A stretch of DNA of 64,000 nucleotides, taken from the NCBI GenBank assembly GCA_029547705.1, contig JAKPOU010000020.1, positions 30,477 to 94,476 on the forward strand, written 5' to 3'. Below are positions 1 to 9,491 of the stretch, in pieces. The notes under the pieces were generated by a model. That model did no database searches. It was not told the DNA's origin and was given only the letters and a program-made list of their open reading frames with translations. Numbering within the stretch: the first letter of the stretch is position 1; each line of letters opens with the position of its first letter. Source of the DNA: Bacteroidota bacterium (GTDB lineage: Bacteria; Bacteroidota; Bacteroidia; Bacteroidales; VadinHA17). Position numbers and translations under genes: made by a program.

Positions 1-2019
1 GCTATTGCTTCATGCAGGGACAAAACCGGGGAAGGAAGGGATAACGGCAGTATCCGCTTCTCTAACGAACTGACCAGGGAGGAAAAATCTGCAGGGAAAA
101 TGACTCCGGAAATACTCTGGAAATTCGGCCGCCTGGGATCTTTCGACCTTTCACCCGACGGAAAGGAAATACTGTATACCGTAACGGATATTGATGTAAA
201 AACTGAAGCAAGGAGGACAAACATTTTCAGAATGCCTTCATCCGGAGGCGATCCCGTCCTGGTCAGCGAAGGAGGAAGTTCACCCAGGTGGTTCGACAAC
301 GGCCGTTCAATAGCCTTTGTTAAGAACGGCCGGCTGATGGCAATGAAAGCTGACGGATCGGAAATGACGGAAGTGGAAGGCCTGGATAATTTTGAAAGCT
401 ACAGCATTTCTCCTGCCGGAGACAGGATTCTCTTTACCAGAAGGGTGAAACTCGACAGGACGGCAAATGAAAAATATAACCTCCCAAAAGCAAGGGTGAG
501 GATAATCGACGACCTGATGTACCGGCACTGGAACTACTGGAGCGATTATTCCTACAGTCATATTTTCGTGGCTTCATTCAACGGAAAGAGAGTATCGGGG
601 GAAAAGGATATAATGGAAGGGCAGAGATATGAGTCTCCCACCGCACCATTCTTTGACGACAGTGAAATAGCCTGGAGCCCCGACGGCAGATATATTGCCT
701 ATACCTCAAAAAGAATGACCGGAAGAGATTATGCCCGCAGCACGAATACCGACATTTTCCTATATGATATTTCATCGGGAAAGGAAATAAACATCTCGGA
801 AAAAAATCACGGCTACGACAAATACCCGGTGTTCTCGCCCGACGGTTCCAAAATCGCATTCCAGAGTATGGAAAGGGATGGATATGAATCAGATCTGGAA
901 CGTCTGTTCATCTATGACATCAGTTCGGGAAAAGCCGTCAGGCTTAACAGATCATGGGATTATGACGTGGAAAATATTAACTGGGCCGGCAATTCCTCCC
1001 TGTATTTCACATGCGCCTACCATGGAACGATACAGATATTCAGGACAGATACCGGCGGCGGGGAGGTTGTCAGAGTGACAGAAGGCGTACATGACCTTGG
1101 ACCGGTAATGCTGAGATCGGGAATTCTTGTCTCCGGACTGCAGTCAATGTCCATGGCTCCGGAACTGGCGGCTGTCGATCTTTCAACCGGATCGGTGAAA
1201 CAAATAAGTTTCATCAACAAAAACATTTACGATGCGGTTAAAATGGGAAGGACGGAGGAAAAACACATAAGAACCAAAGACAATGAGGATATGCATATGT
1301 GGGTAATCTATCCGCCCGATTTTGACCCCTCACGGAAATATCCTGCATTGCTTTTCTGCAAGGGCGGCCCCCAGGGTCCGCTGAGCCAGAGCTGGTCATA
1401 CCGCTGGAACTACCAGCTGATGGCAGCAAGGGGATATATCGTCATTGCCCCCAACAGGCGGGGCAGCTCAGGCTTCGGACAAAAATGGAAGGAACAGATC
1501 TCAGGGGACTACGGCGGGAAAAATATCCAGGACTATCTTGATGCCACCGATGCAATGGCAAGGGAACCCTATGTCGACAAAAACCGGATTGGTGCCGTGG
1601 GTGCCAGCTACGGAGGCACTTCCGTCTTCTACCTTGCAGGAATGCACGGGGGAAGATTCAACGCCTTCATTTCACACTGCGGCATGTATAATTTCGTCAG
1701 CTGGTACGGATCAACCGAAGAACTGTGGTTTGCCGACAAGGATATAGAAGGTCCCTACTGGAACCTGCCTAAAAGCTACCAGTATTCCCCGCATCTGATG
1801 GCAGCAAACTGGGATACGCCCATCCTGATAATTGTCGGTGCAAACGATTACAGGATTCCGTATACACAAAGCCTGGAAGCCTTCACTGCAGCCCAGCTGA
1901 ATAACGTGCCCTCAAGGCTGCTGTTCTTCGAAGACGAAGGACACTGGATACTCAGACCCCAGAATGCCATGATCTGGCAGAATGAATTCTTCAGCTGGCT
2001 GGATACTTACCTTCAGTAA
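1..2019 (+). CDS. S9 family dipeptidyl-peptidase, lipoprotein (5' end cut off)
   Basis: A serine peptidase of the prolyl-oligopeptidase family S9, closest in layout to Bacteroidota DPP5-type dipeptidyl-peptidases that release dipeptides from oligopeptides in the periplasm. The N-terminal two thirds is a beta-propeller with repeated SPDG motifs; the C-terminal alpha/beta hydrolase domain has the nucleophile in GASYGG and plausible Asp and His partners in GANDYR and DEGHW (Ser503, Asp583, His615 counted from the Met codon at 100). That ATG is probably not the start: the frame is open to base 1 and its first codons read AIASC, a lipobox with its Cys at bases 13-15, so the signal peptide begins before the window and the protein is likely a membrane-anchored lipoprotein. 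It is convergent with miaA, 10 bases away. The family is certain; the exact subfamily is less so. Confidence 0.93.
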   Translation, partial: AIASCRDKTGEGRDNGSIRFSNELTREEKSAGKMTPEILWKFGRLGSFDLSPDGKEILYTVTDIDVKTEARRTNIFRMPSSGGDPVLVSEGGSSPRWFDNGRSIAFVKNGRLMAMKADGSEMTEVEGLDNFESYSISPAGDRILFTRRVKLDRTANEKYNLPKARVRIIDDLMYRHWNYWSDYSYSHIFVASFNGKRVSGEKDIMEGQRYESPTAPFFDDSEIAWSPDGRYIAYTSKRMTGRDYARSTNTDIFLYDISSGKEINISEKNHGYDKYPVFSPDGSKIAFQSMERDGYESDLERLFIYDISSGKAVRLNRSWDYDVENINWAGNSSLYFTCAYHGTIQIFRTDTGGGEVVRVTEGVHDLGPVMLRSGILVSGLQSMSMAPELAAVDLSTGSVKQISFINKNIYDAVKMGRTEEKHIRTKDNEDMHMWVIYPPDFDPSRKYPALLFCKGGPQGPLSQSWSYRWNYQLMAARGYIVIAPNRRGSSGFGQKWKEQISGDYGGKNIQDYLDATDAMAREPYVDKNRIGAVGASYGGTSVFYLAGMHGGRFNAFISHCGMYNFVSWYGSTEELWFADKDIEGPYWNLPKSYQYSPHLMAANWDTPILIIVGANDYRIPYTQSLEAFTAAQLNNVPSRLLFFEDEGHWILRPQNAMIWQNEFFSWLDTYLQ

Positions 2020-2029
2020 AAGGACTGTA

Positions 2030-2959
2030 TTAACCCTTCAGCAAACGCAGTATCTCCGCGGCTCTTTCATCCGCCGGCAGTTCTCCGTCAATCCAGTGGA
2101 TGATAGTCCCCCTGCGTTCCATGCCCCGGAACCAGGTCATCTGCCTCTTTGCAAACTGATGAATTGCAGTCTCCAGCTTCCTGAACATGGTCTCATAGTC
2201 AATATCCCCACTCAGGTATAAAGTAATGTACTTGTATTCAAGTCCGTAATAAATAAGGTCCTCCTCATCAATACCCCCGGCCAGGAGATCCCTTACCTCA
2301 TCTATCATACCCGATTCGAGACGCTGCCGGAGCCTGGCCGTTATCCTTCTCCTACGGCTTTCCCTGTCGGTGGAAATGGCTGCAATAAGGTATTTCAGGC
2401 GGGGGAAGGACAGCTCATTAAAAGCAGCAGCCTCCCGGTACGTCTCTATCTCTATTGCCCTTACAGCACGCTTCCTGGTATCGATGTCGGTAATATTGTG
2501 CAGCCGTTTGTATGATGACAGGATTCTGACAAGGTCAGCCATCGGTTTCTTTACAAGTTCAGCCCTGAGAGCGGGATCGGGAGGCACTTCAGGCAGACTG
2601 TAGGACGAAACGATGCTGTCGATATACATTCCCGAACCTCCGCATAACACCGGGAATACATTTCTGCTCTTCAGATCATTGTAAACCCTCAGGAAATCCT
2701 TCCGGTATTCAAATAAATTGTACTTCGACCCTGCCTCAGCTATGTCGATGAGATGAAACGGGATGCGCTTCCCCCCCACAATATAGTCATCATAGTCCTT
2801 GCCCGTTCCCAGATCCATTCCCCGGTAAACCTGCCTCGAATCGGCACTGATGATTTCCCCGCCCAGGCGGTCCGCCACAAGGGCGGCAGTTGCAGTTTTC
2901 CCCGATGCAGTCGGTCCGGTGATGATCAAAATATCATATTCCGCATTTCCATCCGGCAT
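2030..2959 (-). CDS. miaA: tRNA dimethylallyltransferase
   Basis: Transfers the dimethylallyl group of DMAPP to the N6 of A37 in tRNAs that read codons starting with U, which stabilises codon-anticodon pairing. The sequence has the P-loop GPTASGKT (residues 15-22), the conserved SADSRQVYRGMDLGTGK segment and the GGSGMYI motif; 309 residues is normal for the family. The start is an ATG at 2959. It is a single minus-strand gene, convergent with the S9 peptidase and divergent from smpB, with a short shared upstream region. Confidence 0.97.
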   Translation of the reverse strand: MPDGNAEYDILIITGPTASGKTATAALVADRLGGEIISADSRQVYRGMDLGTGKDYDDYIVGGKRIPFHLIDIAEAGSKYNLFEYRKDFLRVYNDLKSRNVFPVLCGGSGMYIDSIVSSYSLPEVPPDPALRAELVKKPMADLVRILSSYKRLHNITDIDTRKRAVRAIEIETYREAAAFNELSFPRLKYLIAAISTDRESRRRRITARLRQRLESGMIDEVRDLLAGGIDEEDLIYYGLEYKYITLYLSGDIDYETMFRKLETAIHQFAKRQMTWFRGMERRGTIIHWIDGELPADERAAEILRLLKG

Positions 2960-3007
2960 TGGGAAAAAGAGATTTTTTTTGGAACAGGCAATTTACTAAA
3001 AAAAGAG

Positions 3008-3015
3008 TATTTTTG
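3008..3015 (+). promoter_or_regulatory. Bacteroidota -7 promoter element for smpB
   Basis: TATTTTTG fits the TAnnTTTG consensus and lies 21 bases before the smpB ATG. No well-spaced -33 TTTG is seen; a T-run ending in TTTG at 2978-2981 is farther upstream than usual. It also argues against the upstream TTG reading of smpB. Confidence 0.45.
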
Positions 3016-3036
3016 AACCTCCCAGGAATCAGAAAG

Positions 3037-3495
3037 ATGAAAAGGCAGTCAGGAAATATTGTGATCAAAAACAGAAAAGCTTCCCATGATTATGAGTTTC
3101 TTGAGAAATTCACGGCAGGAATGGTCCTTACGGGAACGGAAATAAAATCAATAAGACTGGGAAAGGCCGCACTGGTGGATTCATATTGCTTTTTCAGCAA
3201 CAGCGAATTGTTCATCAGGGGAATGCATATAGCCGAATATTACTGGGGAAATCTGAATAACCACGATCCCGTGAGGGACAGAAAACTGCTGCTGACAAAA
3301 AGGGAACTCAGAAGGATTGAAAGAAAGGTAAAGGAATCCGGCCTTACCATTATAGCAACAAAAGTGTTTATTACAGGAAAAGGACTTGCCAAGGCCGAAA
3401 TTGCCATTGCCAGGGGAAAGAAGGAATATGACAAGAGGGAGACCATCAAACGCAGAGACAGCGAAAGGGAACTGGACAGGATGATGAAAAAATAA
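3037..3495 (+). CDS. smpB: SsrA-binding protein SmpB
   Basis: Binds tmRNA and delivers it to stalled ribosomes for trans-translation. The sequence starts MKRQSGNIVIKNRKASHDYE and continues with the FTAGMVLTGTEIKSIR core typical of the OB-fold; the basic C-terminal tail ends RELDRMMKK. I chose the ATG at 3037 (152 aa), not an upstream in-frame TTG, because it restores the family's usual length and N-terminus and follows the -7 element at 3008. Convergent with the LOG gene, 9 bases apart. The tmRNA gene itself is not in the window. Confidence 0.96.
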   Translation: MKRQSGNIVIKNRKASHDYEFLEKFTAGMVLTGTEIKSIRLGKAALVDSYCFFSNSELFIRGMHIAEYYWGNLNNHDPVRDRKLLLTKRELRRIERKVKESGLTIIATKVFITGKGLAKAEIAIARGKKEYDKRETIKRRDSERELDRMMKK

Positions 3496-3504
3496 TCCCG
3501 GCTA

Positions 3505-4224
3505 TCAGAAGTTGGGGCTCAGCAGGTATCTTGAATAGAATTTCGAAATGGTGTCAACCGCCTCGTCAGCAGTATCCACAACAGTGAACAGACTGAGATC
3601 CTCGGGGAAAATATTGCTTTCCTCCTGAAGCATTACGTTTTCTATCCAGTCAACCAGCCCCTTCCAGTATTTTGCCCCTACCAGAATAATCGGAAACTTG
3701 CCTATCTTGCGAGTCTGGATAAGTGTCAGGGCTTCGAAAAGCTCATCAAAGGTGCCAAAGCCTCCCGGAAGGACTATAAATCCCTGGGCATACTTCATGA
3801 ACATCACCTTCCGCACAAAAAAATGATCAAAGGTGATCAGCTTGTCAGCATCAATATAGGCATTCGGTTTTTGTTCAAACGGAAGATCTATGTTTATCCC
3901 TACCGATTTCCCGTTTCCGCGTTTTGCTCCCTTGTTTGCGGCTTCCATTATTCCCGGACCTCCTCCGGTGATCACGCCGTAACCGTTCTGTGTGAGCTTG
4001 AATGCAATCTCCTCGGCCATCCGGTAGTATTTGTCATTGTGATGAGTTCTTGCGGATCCGAAGATGGAAACACAGGGCCCGATCCTTGCCAGCTTTTCAA
4101 ATCCTTCTACCAGCTCTGAAATTATTTTGAATACCCTCCACGAATCAGTAGTGTGAATCTCGTTCCATGTCTTCTCCGTAAAAGCATCCCTGATCAGATC
4201 AGCCGGTTTATCGTTTTTTCCCAT
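3505..4224 (-). CDS. LOG-family nucleoside-5'-monophosphate phosphoribohydrolase
   Basis: A TIGR00730/LOG-type Rossmann protein that hydrolyses the N-glycosidic bond of nucleoside monophosphates (cytokinin-activating or PpnN-like activity in characterised members). Diagnostic motifs are GGGPGIMEAANKGA and PGGFGTFDELFE (PGGxGTxxE); the catalytic Arg is probably the one in FFVRKVMF. The 239 aa length is usual for the longer bacterial group. It lies downstream of uvrA on the same strand but has its own -7 element in the 35-base gap, so it may be transcribed separately. The physiological substrate cannot be told from sequence. Confidence 0.9.
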   Translation of the reverse strand: MGKNDKPADLIRDAFTEKTWNEIHTTDSWRVFKIISELVEGFEKLARIGPCVSIFGSARTHHNDKYYRMAEEIAFKLTQNGYGVITGGGPGIMEAANKGAKRGNGKSVGINIDLPFEQKPNAYIDADKLITFDHFFVRKVMFMKYAQGFIVLPGGFGTFDELFEALTLIQTRKIGKFPIILVGAKYWKGLVDWIENVMLQEESNIFPEDLSLFTVVDTADEAVDTISKFYSRYLLSPNF

Positions 4225-4245
4225 ACTATTCTATTTAAAGGATTC

Positions 4246-4253
4246 CAAATATA
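4246..4253 (-). promoter_or_regulatory. -7 promoter element for the LOG gene
   Basis: On the minus strand this reads TATATTTG (TAnnTTTG consensus), 21 bases before the LOG ATG and just after the uvrA stop. No clear -33 partner is seen. Confidence 0.45.
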
Positions 4254-4259
4254 TAAAAA

Positions 4260-7076
4260 TTATTCAAGCTCCTCCTTTAGATATCTTCCCGTGTAGCTGT
4301 CATCACATTTGACCAGTTCCTCCGGCGGACCCGAAAAAACCAGATTACCCCCTTCCCTGCCTCCTTCCCTGCCCAGATCAATAATGTAATCAGCCATCTT
4401 GATCACATCCATGTTATGTTCAATAATAATAACCGTATTCCCCTTGTCAACGAGCCTGTTGAGAACATCCAGCAAAACCCTCACATCTTCAAAATGCAGG
4501 CCGGTGGTCGGTTCGTCAAGGATATACAGCGTCTTTCCTGTATCCCTCCTTGAGAGTTCGGCTGAAAGTTTCACCCTCTGGGCCTCCCCGCCGGAAAGAG
4601 TGGTGGACTGCTGACCGAGGGTGATATATCCGAGACCGACATCCTGAAGTGTTTTTATCTTATTGTAAATCGAAGGAACATTGGCAAAAAACTCCACCGC
4701 CATGTTAACAGTCATATCCAGGACATCCCCTATGGATTTCCCCTTATACCTGACCTCCAGGGTCTCCCGGTTGTATCTCTTGCCGTTGCAGTCAACACAG
4801 GGAACATATACATCGGGCAGAAAATTCATTTCAATCGTTTTCACACCGGCACCCTGACAGCCTTCACATCTTCCCCCGCTTACATTGAAGGAAAAACGTC
4901 CGGCACTGAAGCCCCTTATCCTGGCTTCGGTAGTCTGCTCAAACAGCTTGCGGATGTCGGTGAAAACCCCGGTATAGGTGGCAGGATTGGATCTTGGAGT
5001 CCGTCCGATGGGAGACTGGTTTACTTCAATAACCTTGTCCAGGTATTCAGTTCCGCTTATCTCCCGGTAGGGCAGTGATCTTTTCCCGGAGTGATGGTAT
5101 TTTCCGGCCAGAACAGGATGAAGAGTCTGATTTATGAGGGATGATTTGCCGCTGCCTGAAACACCGGTTACACAGACAAGGACTCCAAGGGGAATCCGCA
5201 CATCCAGATTGTTCAGGTTATGGCCCGAAGCTCCCCTGATTACAAGCGACCTGCCATTGCCTGTCCGCCTCGATCCGGGTATTTCCAGTCTTTTCCGGTT
5301 GCTCAGGAAACCTGCTGTCAGTGAATTGAACCGTGCAATCTCACCGGGACTTCCTTCGGCAATGACTATCCCCCCGTGGACGCCGGCCCCCGGACCCATG
5401 TCAATCACATGATCTGCCGACAGGATGGTTTCCCGGTCATGTTCAACAACTATCACGGAATTGCCGGCATCCCTCAGCTGCCTGAGCGAAGCTATCAGCC
5501 GCCTGTTATCCCTCTGATGAAGCCCTATGCTGGGCTCATCCAGAATATACAGCACATTCACGAGCTTTGAGCCTATCTGGGTAGCCAGCCTTATTCTCTG
5601 GCTCTCGCCGCCCGACAGTGTTCTGGCTCCGCGGTTCAGCGACAGATAATCAAGACCCACATCAACAAGAAAACCAACCCTTGCCCTTATTTCCTTCAGT
5701 ATTTCAGATGCTATCCGCTTCTGGCGCTTTGTCAGCTTCTCATCCAGATGAAGAAGAAAATCCGAAAGCTCACGTATGTCCATGGCCGCCAGTTCACCGA
5801 TATTCCTGCCGGCAATCCTGAAATACAGGGCCTCTTTTTTCAGTCTGCTGCCATTGCACTCCGGACAGGTCTCGTACTGCACATACTGATCCCTGAGCCT
5901 TGCCCCGTTACGCTTTTCATCAACAGCTTCAAGATTCCCGATAAAATTGACAACGCCTTCAAAAGTCAGCGTATATTGTGAAGTCATTCCGAGAGGAGTA
6001 TTCGAAAGCCTCAGTACCTCATCCGATCCGTAAAGTATCTTCCTGAGGGCATCCTCCGGAATATCCCCTATGGGAGTGTCAAGTGTAAACCCGTTCTTTT
6101 CTGCAATTGCCTCAATCTGCCAGAATATCCATACATTCCTGTATTTGCCGAGAGGTCTGATCCCTCCCTTCCTTATACTTAAACTTCTGTCGGGAATCAG
6201 TTTGTCTTCATCTATGCTCGATATTTCACCCAGACCATTGCAATGAGGACAGGCCCCCTGGGGGGAGTTGAAGGAAAAGGTATGGGGCGCCGGTTCATTG
6301 TAGGAAAGGCCGCTTACGGGATCCATCAGATGACGGCTGAAATACCGCGGTTCACTGCTGCTGCTGCCAAGTACCATCATCACCCCCTCTCCCTGGTCAA
6401 GGGCAGTCTGAACGGAATCCCGAAGACGTTTGTCCGTAACCTCTCCGATCATGAACTTGTCAATCACTATCTCAATAAAATGAACCTTGTAGCGGTCCAG
6501 CTTCATCCCGTAAGTGATCTCCCTTATCTCATCGTTTACGCGTACACTCAGATAACCCTTTCTCCTTATCTGCTCAAAAAGCTCCCGGTAATGGCCCTTG
6601 CGCCCCTTAACGACAGGTGCCAGCAGATATACCTTTTCACCTGCAAATCTCTCCTTAAGCAGATCTGTGATCTGTTCATCGGTGTATCTGACCATCTTTT
6701 CACCCGATACCCAGGAATATGCATCCGCTGCCCTGGCATACAGGAGCCTCAGAAAATCATATATCTCGGTAATGGTGCCTACTGTCGATCTCGGATTCTT
6801 GTTGGTGCTCTTCTGCTCAATTGAAATGACAGGACTCAGGCCGCTTATCTTGTCAACGTCGGGCCTTTCCATGCCGCCCAGAAACTGCCGGGCATATACC
6901 GACAGGGTTTCCATGTAGCGGCGCTGGCCCTCGGCATAGATAGTATCAAAGGCAAGAGACGACTTGCCGCTGCCGCTCAGACCGGTTATCACAACCAGCT
7001 TGTTCCGCGGTATGGTGACATCTATATCCTTCAGGTTATGAACCCTGGCTCCAAGTACTCTGATCTCGTCTCCCAT
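4260..7076 (-). CDS. uvrA: Excinuclease ABC subunit A
   Basis: Damage-recognition ATPase of nucleotide excision repair; loads UvrB at bulky lesions. Two ABC modules are visible, each with a P-loop (GLSGSGKSS near residue 32, GVSGSGKSS in the second half) and an LSGGE signature. The second zinc module (CEGC...CVDC) is intact. In the first module only one CxxC pair (CPHC) is present; where the usual first pair belongs the sequence reads LMDPVSG. I chose the ATG at 7076 (938 aa; begins MGDEIRVLGARVHNL) over an upstream TTG, because it matches family N-termini and sits one base after the stop of the lytic transglycosylase, which implies cotranscription. Confidence 0.96.
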   Translation of the reverse strand: MGDEIRVLGARVHNLKDIDVTIPRNKLVVITGLSGSGKSSLAFDTIYAEGQRRYMETLSVYARQFLGGMERPDVDKISGLSPVISIEQKSTNKNPRSTVGTITEIYDFLRLLYARAADAYSWVSGEKMVRYTDEQITDLLKERFAGEKVYLLAPVVKGRKGHYRELFEQIRRKGYLSVRVNDEIREITYGMKLDRYKVHFIEIVIDKFMIGEVTDKRLRDSVQTALDQGEGVMMVLGSSSSEPRYFSRHLMDPVSGLSYNEPAPHTFSFNSPQGACPHCNGLGEISSIDEDKLIPDRSLSIRKGGIRPLGKYRNVWIFWQIEAIAEKNGFTLDTPIGDIPEDALRKILYGSDEVLRLSNTPLGMTSQYTLTFEGVVNFIGNLEAVDEKRNGARLRDQYVQYETCPECNGSRLKKEALYFRIAGRNIGELAAMDIRELSDFLLHLDEKLTKRQKRIASEILKEIRARVGFLVDVGLDYLSLNRGARTLSGGESQRIRLATQIGSKLVNVLYILDEPSIGLHQRDNRRLIASLRQLRDAGNSVIVVEHDRETILSADHVIDMGPGAGVHGGIVIAEGSPGEIARFNSLTAGFLSNRKRLEIPGSRRTGNGRSLVIRGASGHNLNNLDVRIPLGVLVCVTGVSGSGKSSLINQTLHPVLAGKYHHSGKRSLPYREISGTEYLDKVIEVNQSPIGRTPRSNPATYTGVFTDIRKLFEQTTEARIRGFSAGRFSFNVSGGRCEGCQGAGVKTIEMNFLPDVYVPCVDCNGKRYNRETLEVRYKGKSIGDVLDMTVNMAVEFFANVPSIYNKIKTLQDVGLGYITLGQQSTTLSGGEAQRVKLSAELSRRDTGKTLYILDEPTTGLHFEDVRVLLDVLNRLVDKGNTVIIIEHNMDVIKMADYIIDLGREGGREGGNLVFSGPPEELVKCDDSYTGRYLKEELE

Positions 7077-7077
7077 C

Positions 7078-8055
7078 TTACTGACTGTCGTAATATATTC
7101 TGCTGAAGGATTCAATACTTTCAGGATTTCTCATGCCCTCGGCCGGAATCTTGATAAGATAGGTCTTCCCCTGTCGCGGGTTGAGATAGGGCTGCCTTAA
7201 CCAGGGATTGAGGAATTTGAGAAGCTTGTAATTCGTTCCGTAACTGGCAGCAAAATCCGAAAAATCAGCTATTTCACCCTTAACCTCCACCTCATGGTAC
7301 TTAAGTTCCGGATAAAGCTCATCCTCCTCAATATCAAAACCGTAAGCAGACGGGTCGACAATGATGAGCTTATAGGCCACAACCCTGAAAATATACCTGG
7401 CAGTCTCTTCGGTTAACAGTAAATCATAATAATTGTTCTTCTTTTGAATGGAAATCTGTGTGTCAAGACCTGACCTGCCACAGTTATAGGAAGCTGCTGC
7501 CATTGTCCAGCTGCCGTATTTCTCATAGGATTTCCTGATAAAATCGCATGCCAGCTGTGTGGATTTTTCAAGATGATACCTCTCATCCACCACATTGTTG
7601 ATCTCCAGCCCGTGCTCCCTTCCCGTTGACTGCATTATCTGCCAGAAACCTGTTGCGCCCGCCGGTGATATCATGTTACTGTATTCACTCTCTGCAGCCA
7701 CCAGGAACTTGAAATCATCAGGAATACCGTTCTTTTTCAGTATAGGCTCGATAACCGGAAGATAACGATTGGCCCTCTTTATGATGAGTATGGTTGAGGA
7801 ATGACGGTAGGCGCTGACAAGAATTTCACGTTCAAGACTTTCTTTTGTGTCGAAATTCTCAAGGGGCATCCTTTCCCCTGCAAAGGCCACCTCATCAGGT
7901 AACCTGAAAGGCCTGTTGAAATAAGCGGAATCCATGGTCCCTCCCGTGGCAGTACTGCCGAAACCCTTGAATCCGTTCAGTGTCGTGAACAGAAGCAATG
8001 ACAATGTCATGACAATTGTTGCAATGATGGCAATATTTCTTCGCGGAAGATCCAT
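7078..8055 (-). CDS. Membrane-bound lytic murein transglycosylase with LysM-like domain (MltD type)
   Basis: Cleaves peptidoglycan glycan strands to 1,6-anhydro ends in the periplasm. Residues 7-25 form a membrane anchor or signal segment; the SLT domain has the catalytic Glu122 in AAESEYS, followed by SPAGATGFWQIM and AAASYNCG, and a C-terminal LysM-like part (YLNPRQGKTYLIKIP). The ATG at 8055 (325 aa) is preferred over an in-frame TTG at 8091, which lies on the wrong side of the -7 element at 8081-8088. First gene of a unit with uvrA, one base apart. Confidence 0.93.
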   Translation of the reverse strand: MDLPRRNIAIIATIVMTLSLLLFTTLNGFKGFGSTATGGTMDSAYFNRPFRLPDEVAFAGERMPLENFDTKESLEREILVSAYRHSSTILIIKRANRYLPVIEPILKKNGIPDDFKFLVAAESEYSNMISPAGATGFWQIMQSTGREHGLEINNVVDERYHLEKSTQLACDFIRKSYEKYGSWTMAAASYNCGRSGLDTQISIQKKNNYYDLLLTEETARYIFRVVAYKLIIVDPSAYGFDIEEDELYPELKYHEVEVKGEIADFSDFAASYGTNYKLLKFLNPWLRQPYLNPRQGKTYLIKIPAEGMRNPESIESFSRIYYDSQ

Positions 8056-8080
8056 AATGTCCTGTATTAAAAACAAAGTG

Positions 8081-8088
8081 CAAAGGTA
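8081..8088 (-). promoter_or_regulatory. -7 promoter element for the transglycosylase-uvrA unit
   Basis: Reads TACCTTTG on the minus strand, 25 bases before the chosen ATG at 8055. It decides the start codon, since a TTG start would lie upstream of it. No convincing -33 element. Confidence 0.5.
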
Positions 8089-8159
8089 CAACTTTTCAGC
8101 TTGATAAAAATATCTCCCTGTGCCGGAAGTGTTCAGATAAAGGGAAAATTGTTCCGGAA

Positions 8160-9491
8160 TCAGAACCTGTATGAAATACCTGAAAATATGCCGAATGAAT
8201 ATGGATGAACCTTCAGTGCGGGTGTCTGGCTGAAAGGATTGAGATAATATCTGAAAACAGGTTCAAGATTCAGGGAAAGATTGCCGGGGAAGTTATACTC
8301 CATCCCCATACCCAGGGAACTGCTGAATGTGAGCATGCTCATTCCCTCGGTCCGGCCCACCTGGTACCTGCCTCCGTCAATAGCGGCATATACTGAGTTG
8401 TTAATGAGAATATTTGAGGACAAGCCTCCTATAAGGTTAAAATCAAGTGCCCTGCCCAGCAGCTTATATCTTATAATCAAAGGCAGTTCAAGATAGCTGA
8501 AGTTCTGCCGCAGGGAATTATCGACATAAACGAGATTTGCCTTTGAAGGATCAAAATAGTCTTTTGTGTATCTGGTAACAATCCTGTTTTCGTTCCGGGT
8601 GTCAAGGAGGAAAACATCAGAATTGTTTGTATAGATCATTCCCCTGGTGGTCATGACCCCGAAATTGCGGTTTCCCTTTGCATAATCATACGGCTGAAAA
8701 CCCGCGAAGGATGTGATTCCCGCCAGCTCCTGGCCGAATGATGAAAAATAAAGGCCTGACTGGACACTTACCCTTTTGCTTACCCTGTAAGCAAGGGCCA
8801 GACCTCCTGAATATGAGAATCCGGGCTGTTCGTCAGTCATAAGGCGTGAGACGAATTCATCATTGCCGGAATAGAAACTTGTGTAATAGGTAGGGGAAAC
8901 AAGGGCTGATATTCTCCATTTGCCCGTTTTCTTTCCGCTCTCTGATGCGTCTGGAAAATAGAAGGGTTCCGCATCCGCGGCAGCAATTTCCACCCTGTCT
9001 GAACGGAACAGTTCACGCAGACTGAAATCCTTCCGGCCATGGCGGGCCGGGAAAACCACACCGGATGCCGTCTGGCTTGTTTCAACAGGCTGTATTATCA
9101 GATTGTCATCAGCTGCGCCGGGAATCACTTCCATTTCCCCCGGAACGTCACTGTCTGCCTCTGCAATTATCTGCCTTTCAGGAGGGACATTTTTTTCAGC
9201 TACAACCTGTACTTCACCCGGAGCTATGACAAGTGCCGGAGGTATCCCCTCCGGCAGACCGGAAATAACAGTCTGCTCAGGCATAGTGATACGAGTGCTC
9301 AGCCTGTAGGCCAGAAAGGCGACGGACAAGAGAACGGCTGCTGAAGCTGCGGCCCTGAGAATGATAAGGGGCCTCTGCCTTGCCCTTATGGCAGGCCTGA
9401 TATTATTCCAGGCTTCCGGCGGGGGCAGAACCTCATAATTTTTCAGGCCGTTCCTGAAAACAAGATCAATATTTGTTCTGGTTTCATCCAT
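8160..9491 (-). CDS. Anti-sigma-like N-terminus fused to an outer-membrane beta-barrel
   Basis: 443 aa in three parts: a short cytoplasmic N-terminus (residues 1-42, with PPPEAWNNI, typical of anti-sigma-like heads in Bacteroidota), one transmembrane helix (about 43-64), a 110-residue Pro/acidic linker, and from about 190 a beta-barrel of the PorT/OMP type with alternating aromatic strands and the C-terminal SYRF (terminal Phe, a BAM signal). It follows the ECF sigma gene with an 8-base overlap, so the two are translationally coupled and it is the likely regulator of that sigma. The layout implies a protein spanning from cytoplasm to outer membrane. The signal sensed is unknown. Confidence 0.75.
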   Translation of the reverse strand: MDETRTNIDLVFRNGLKNYEVLPPPEAWNNIRPAIRARQRPLIILRAAASAAVLLSVAFLAYRLSTRITMPEQTVISGLPEGIPPALVIAPGEVQVVAEKNVPPERQIIAEADSDVPGEMEVIPGAADDNLIIQPVETSQTASGVVFPARHGRKDFSLRELFRSDRVEIAAADAEPFYFPDASESGKKTGKWRISALVSPTYYTSFYSGNDEFVSRLMTDEQPGFSYSGGLALAYRVSKRVSVQSGLYFSSFGQELAGITSFAGFQPYDYAKGNRNFGVMTTRGMIYTNNSDVFLLDTRNENRIVTRYTKDYFDPSKANLVYVDNSLRQNFSYLELPLIIRYKLLGRALDFNLIGGLSSNILINNSVYAAIDGGRYQVGRTEGMSMLTFSSSLGMGMEYNFPGNLSLNLEPVFRYYLNPFSQTPALKVHPYSFGIFSGISYRF

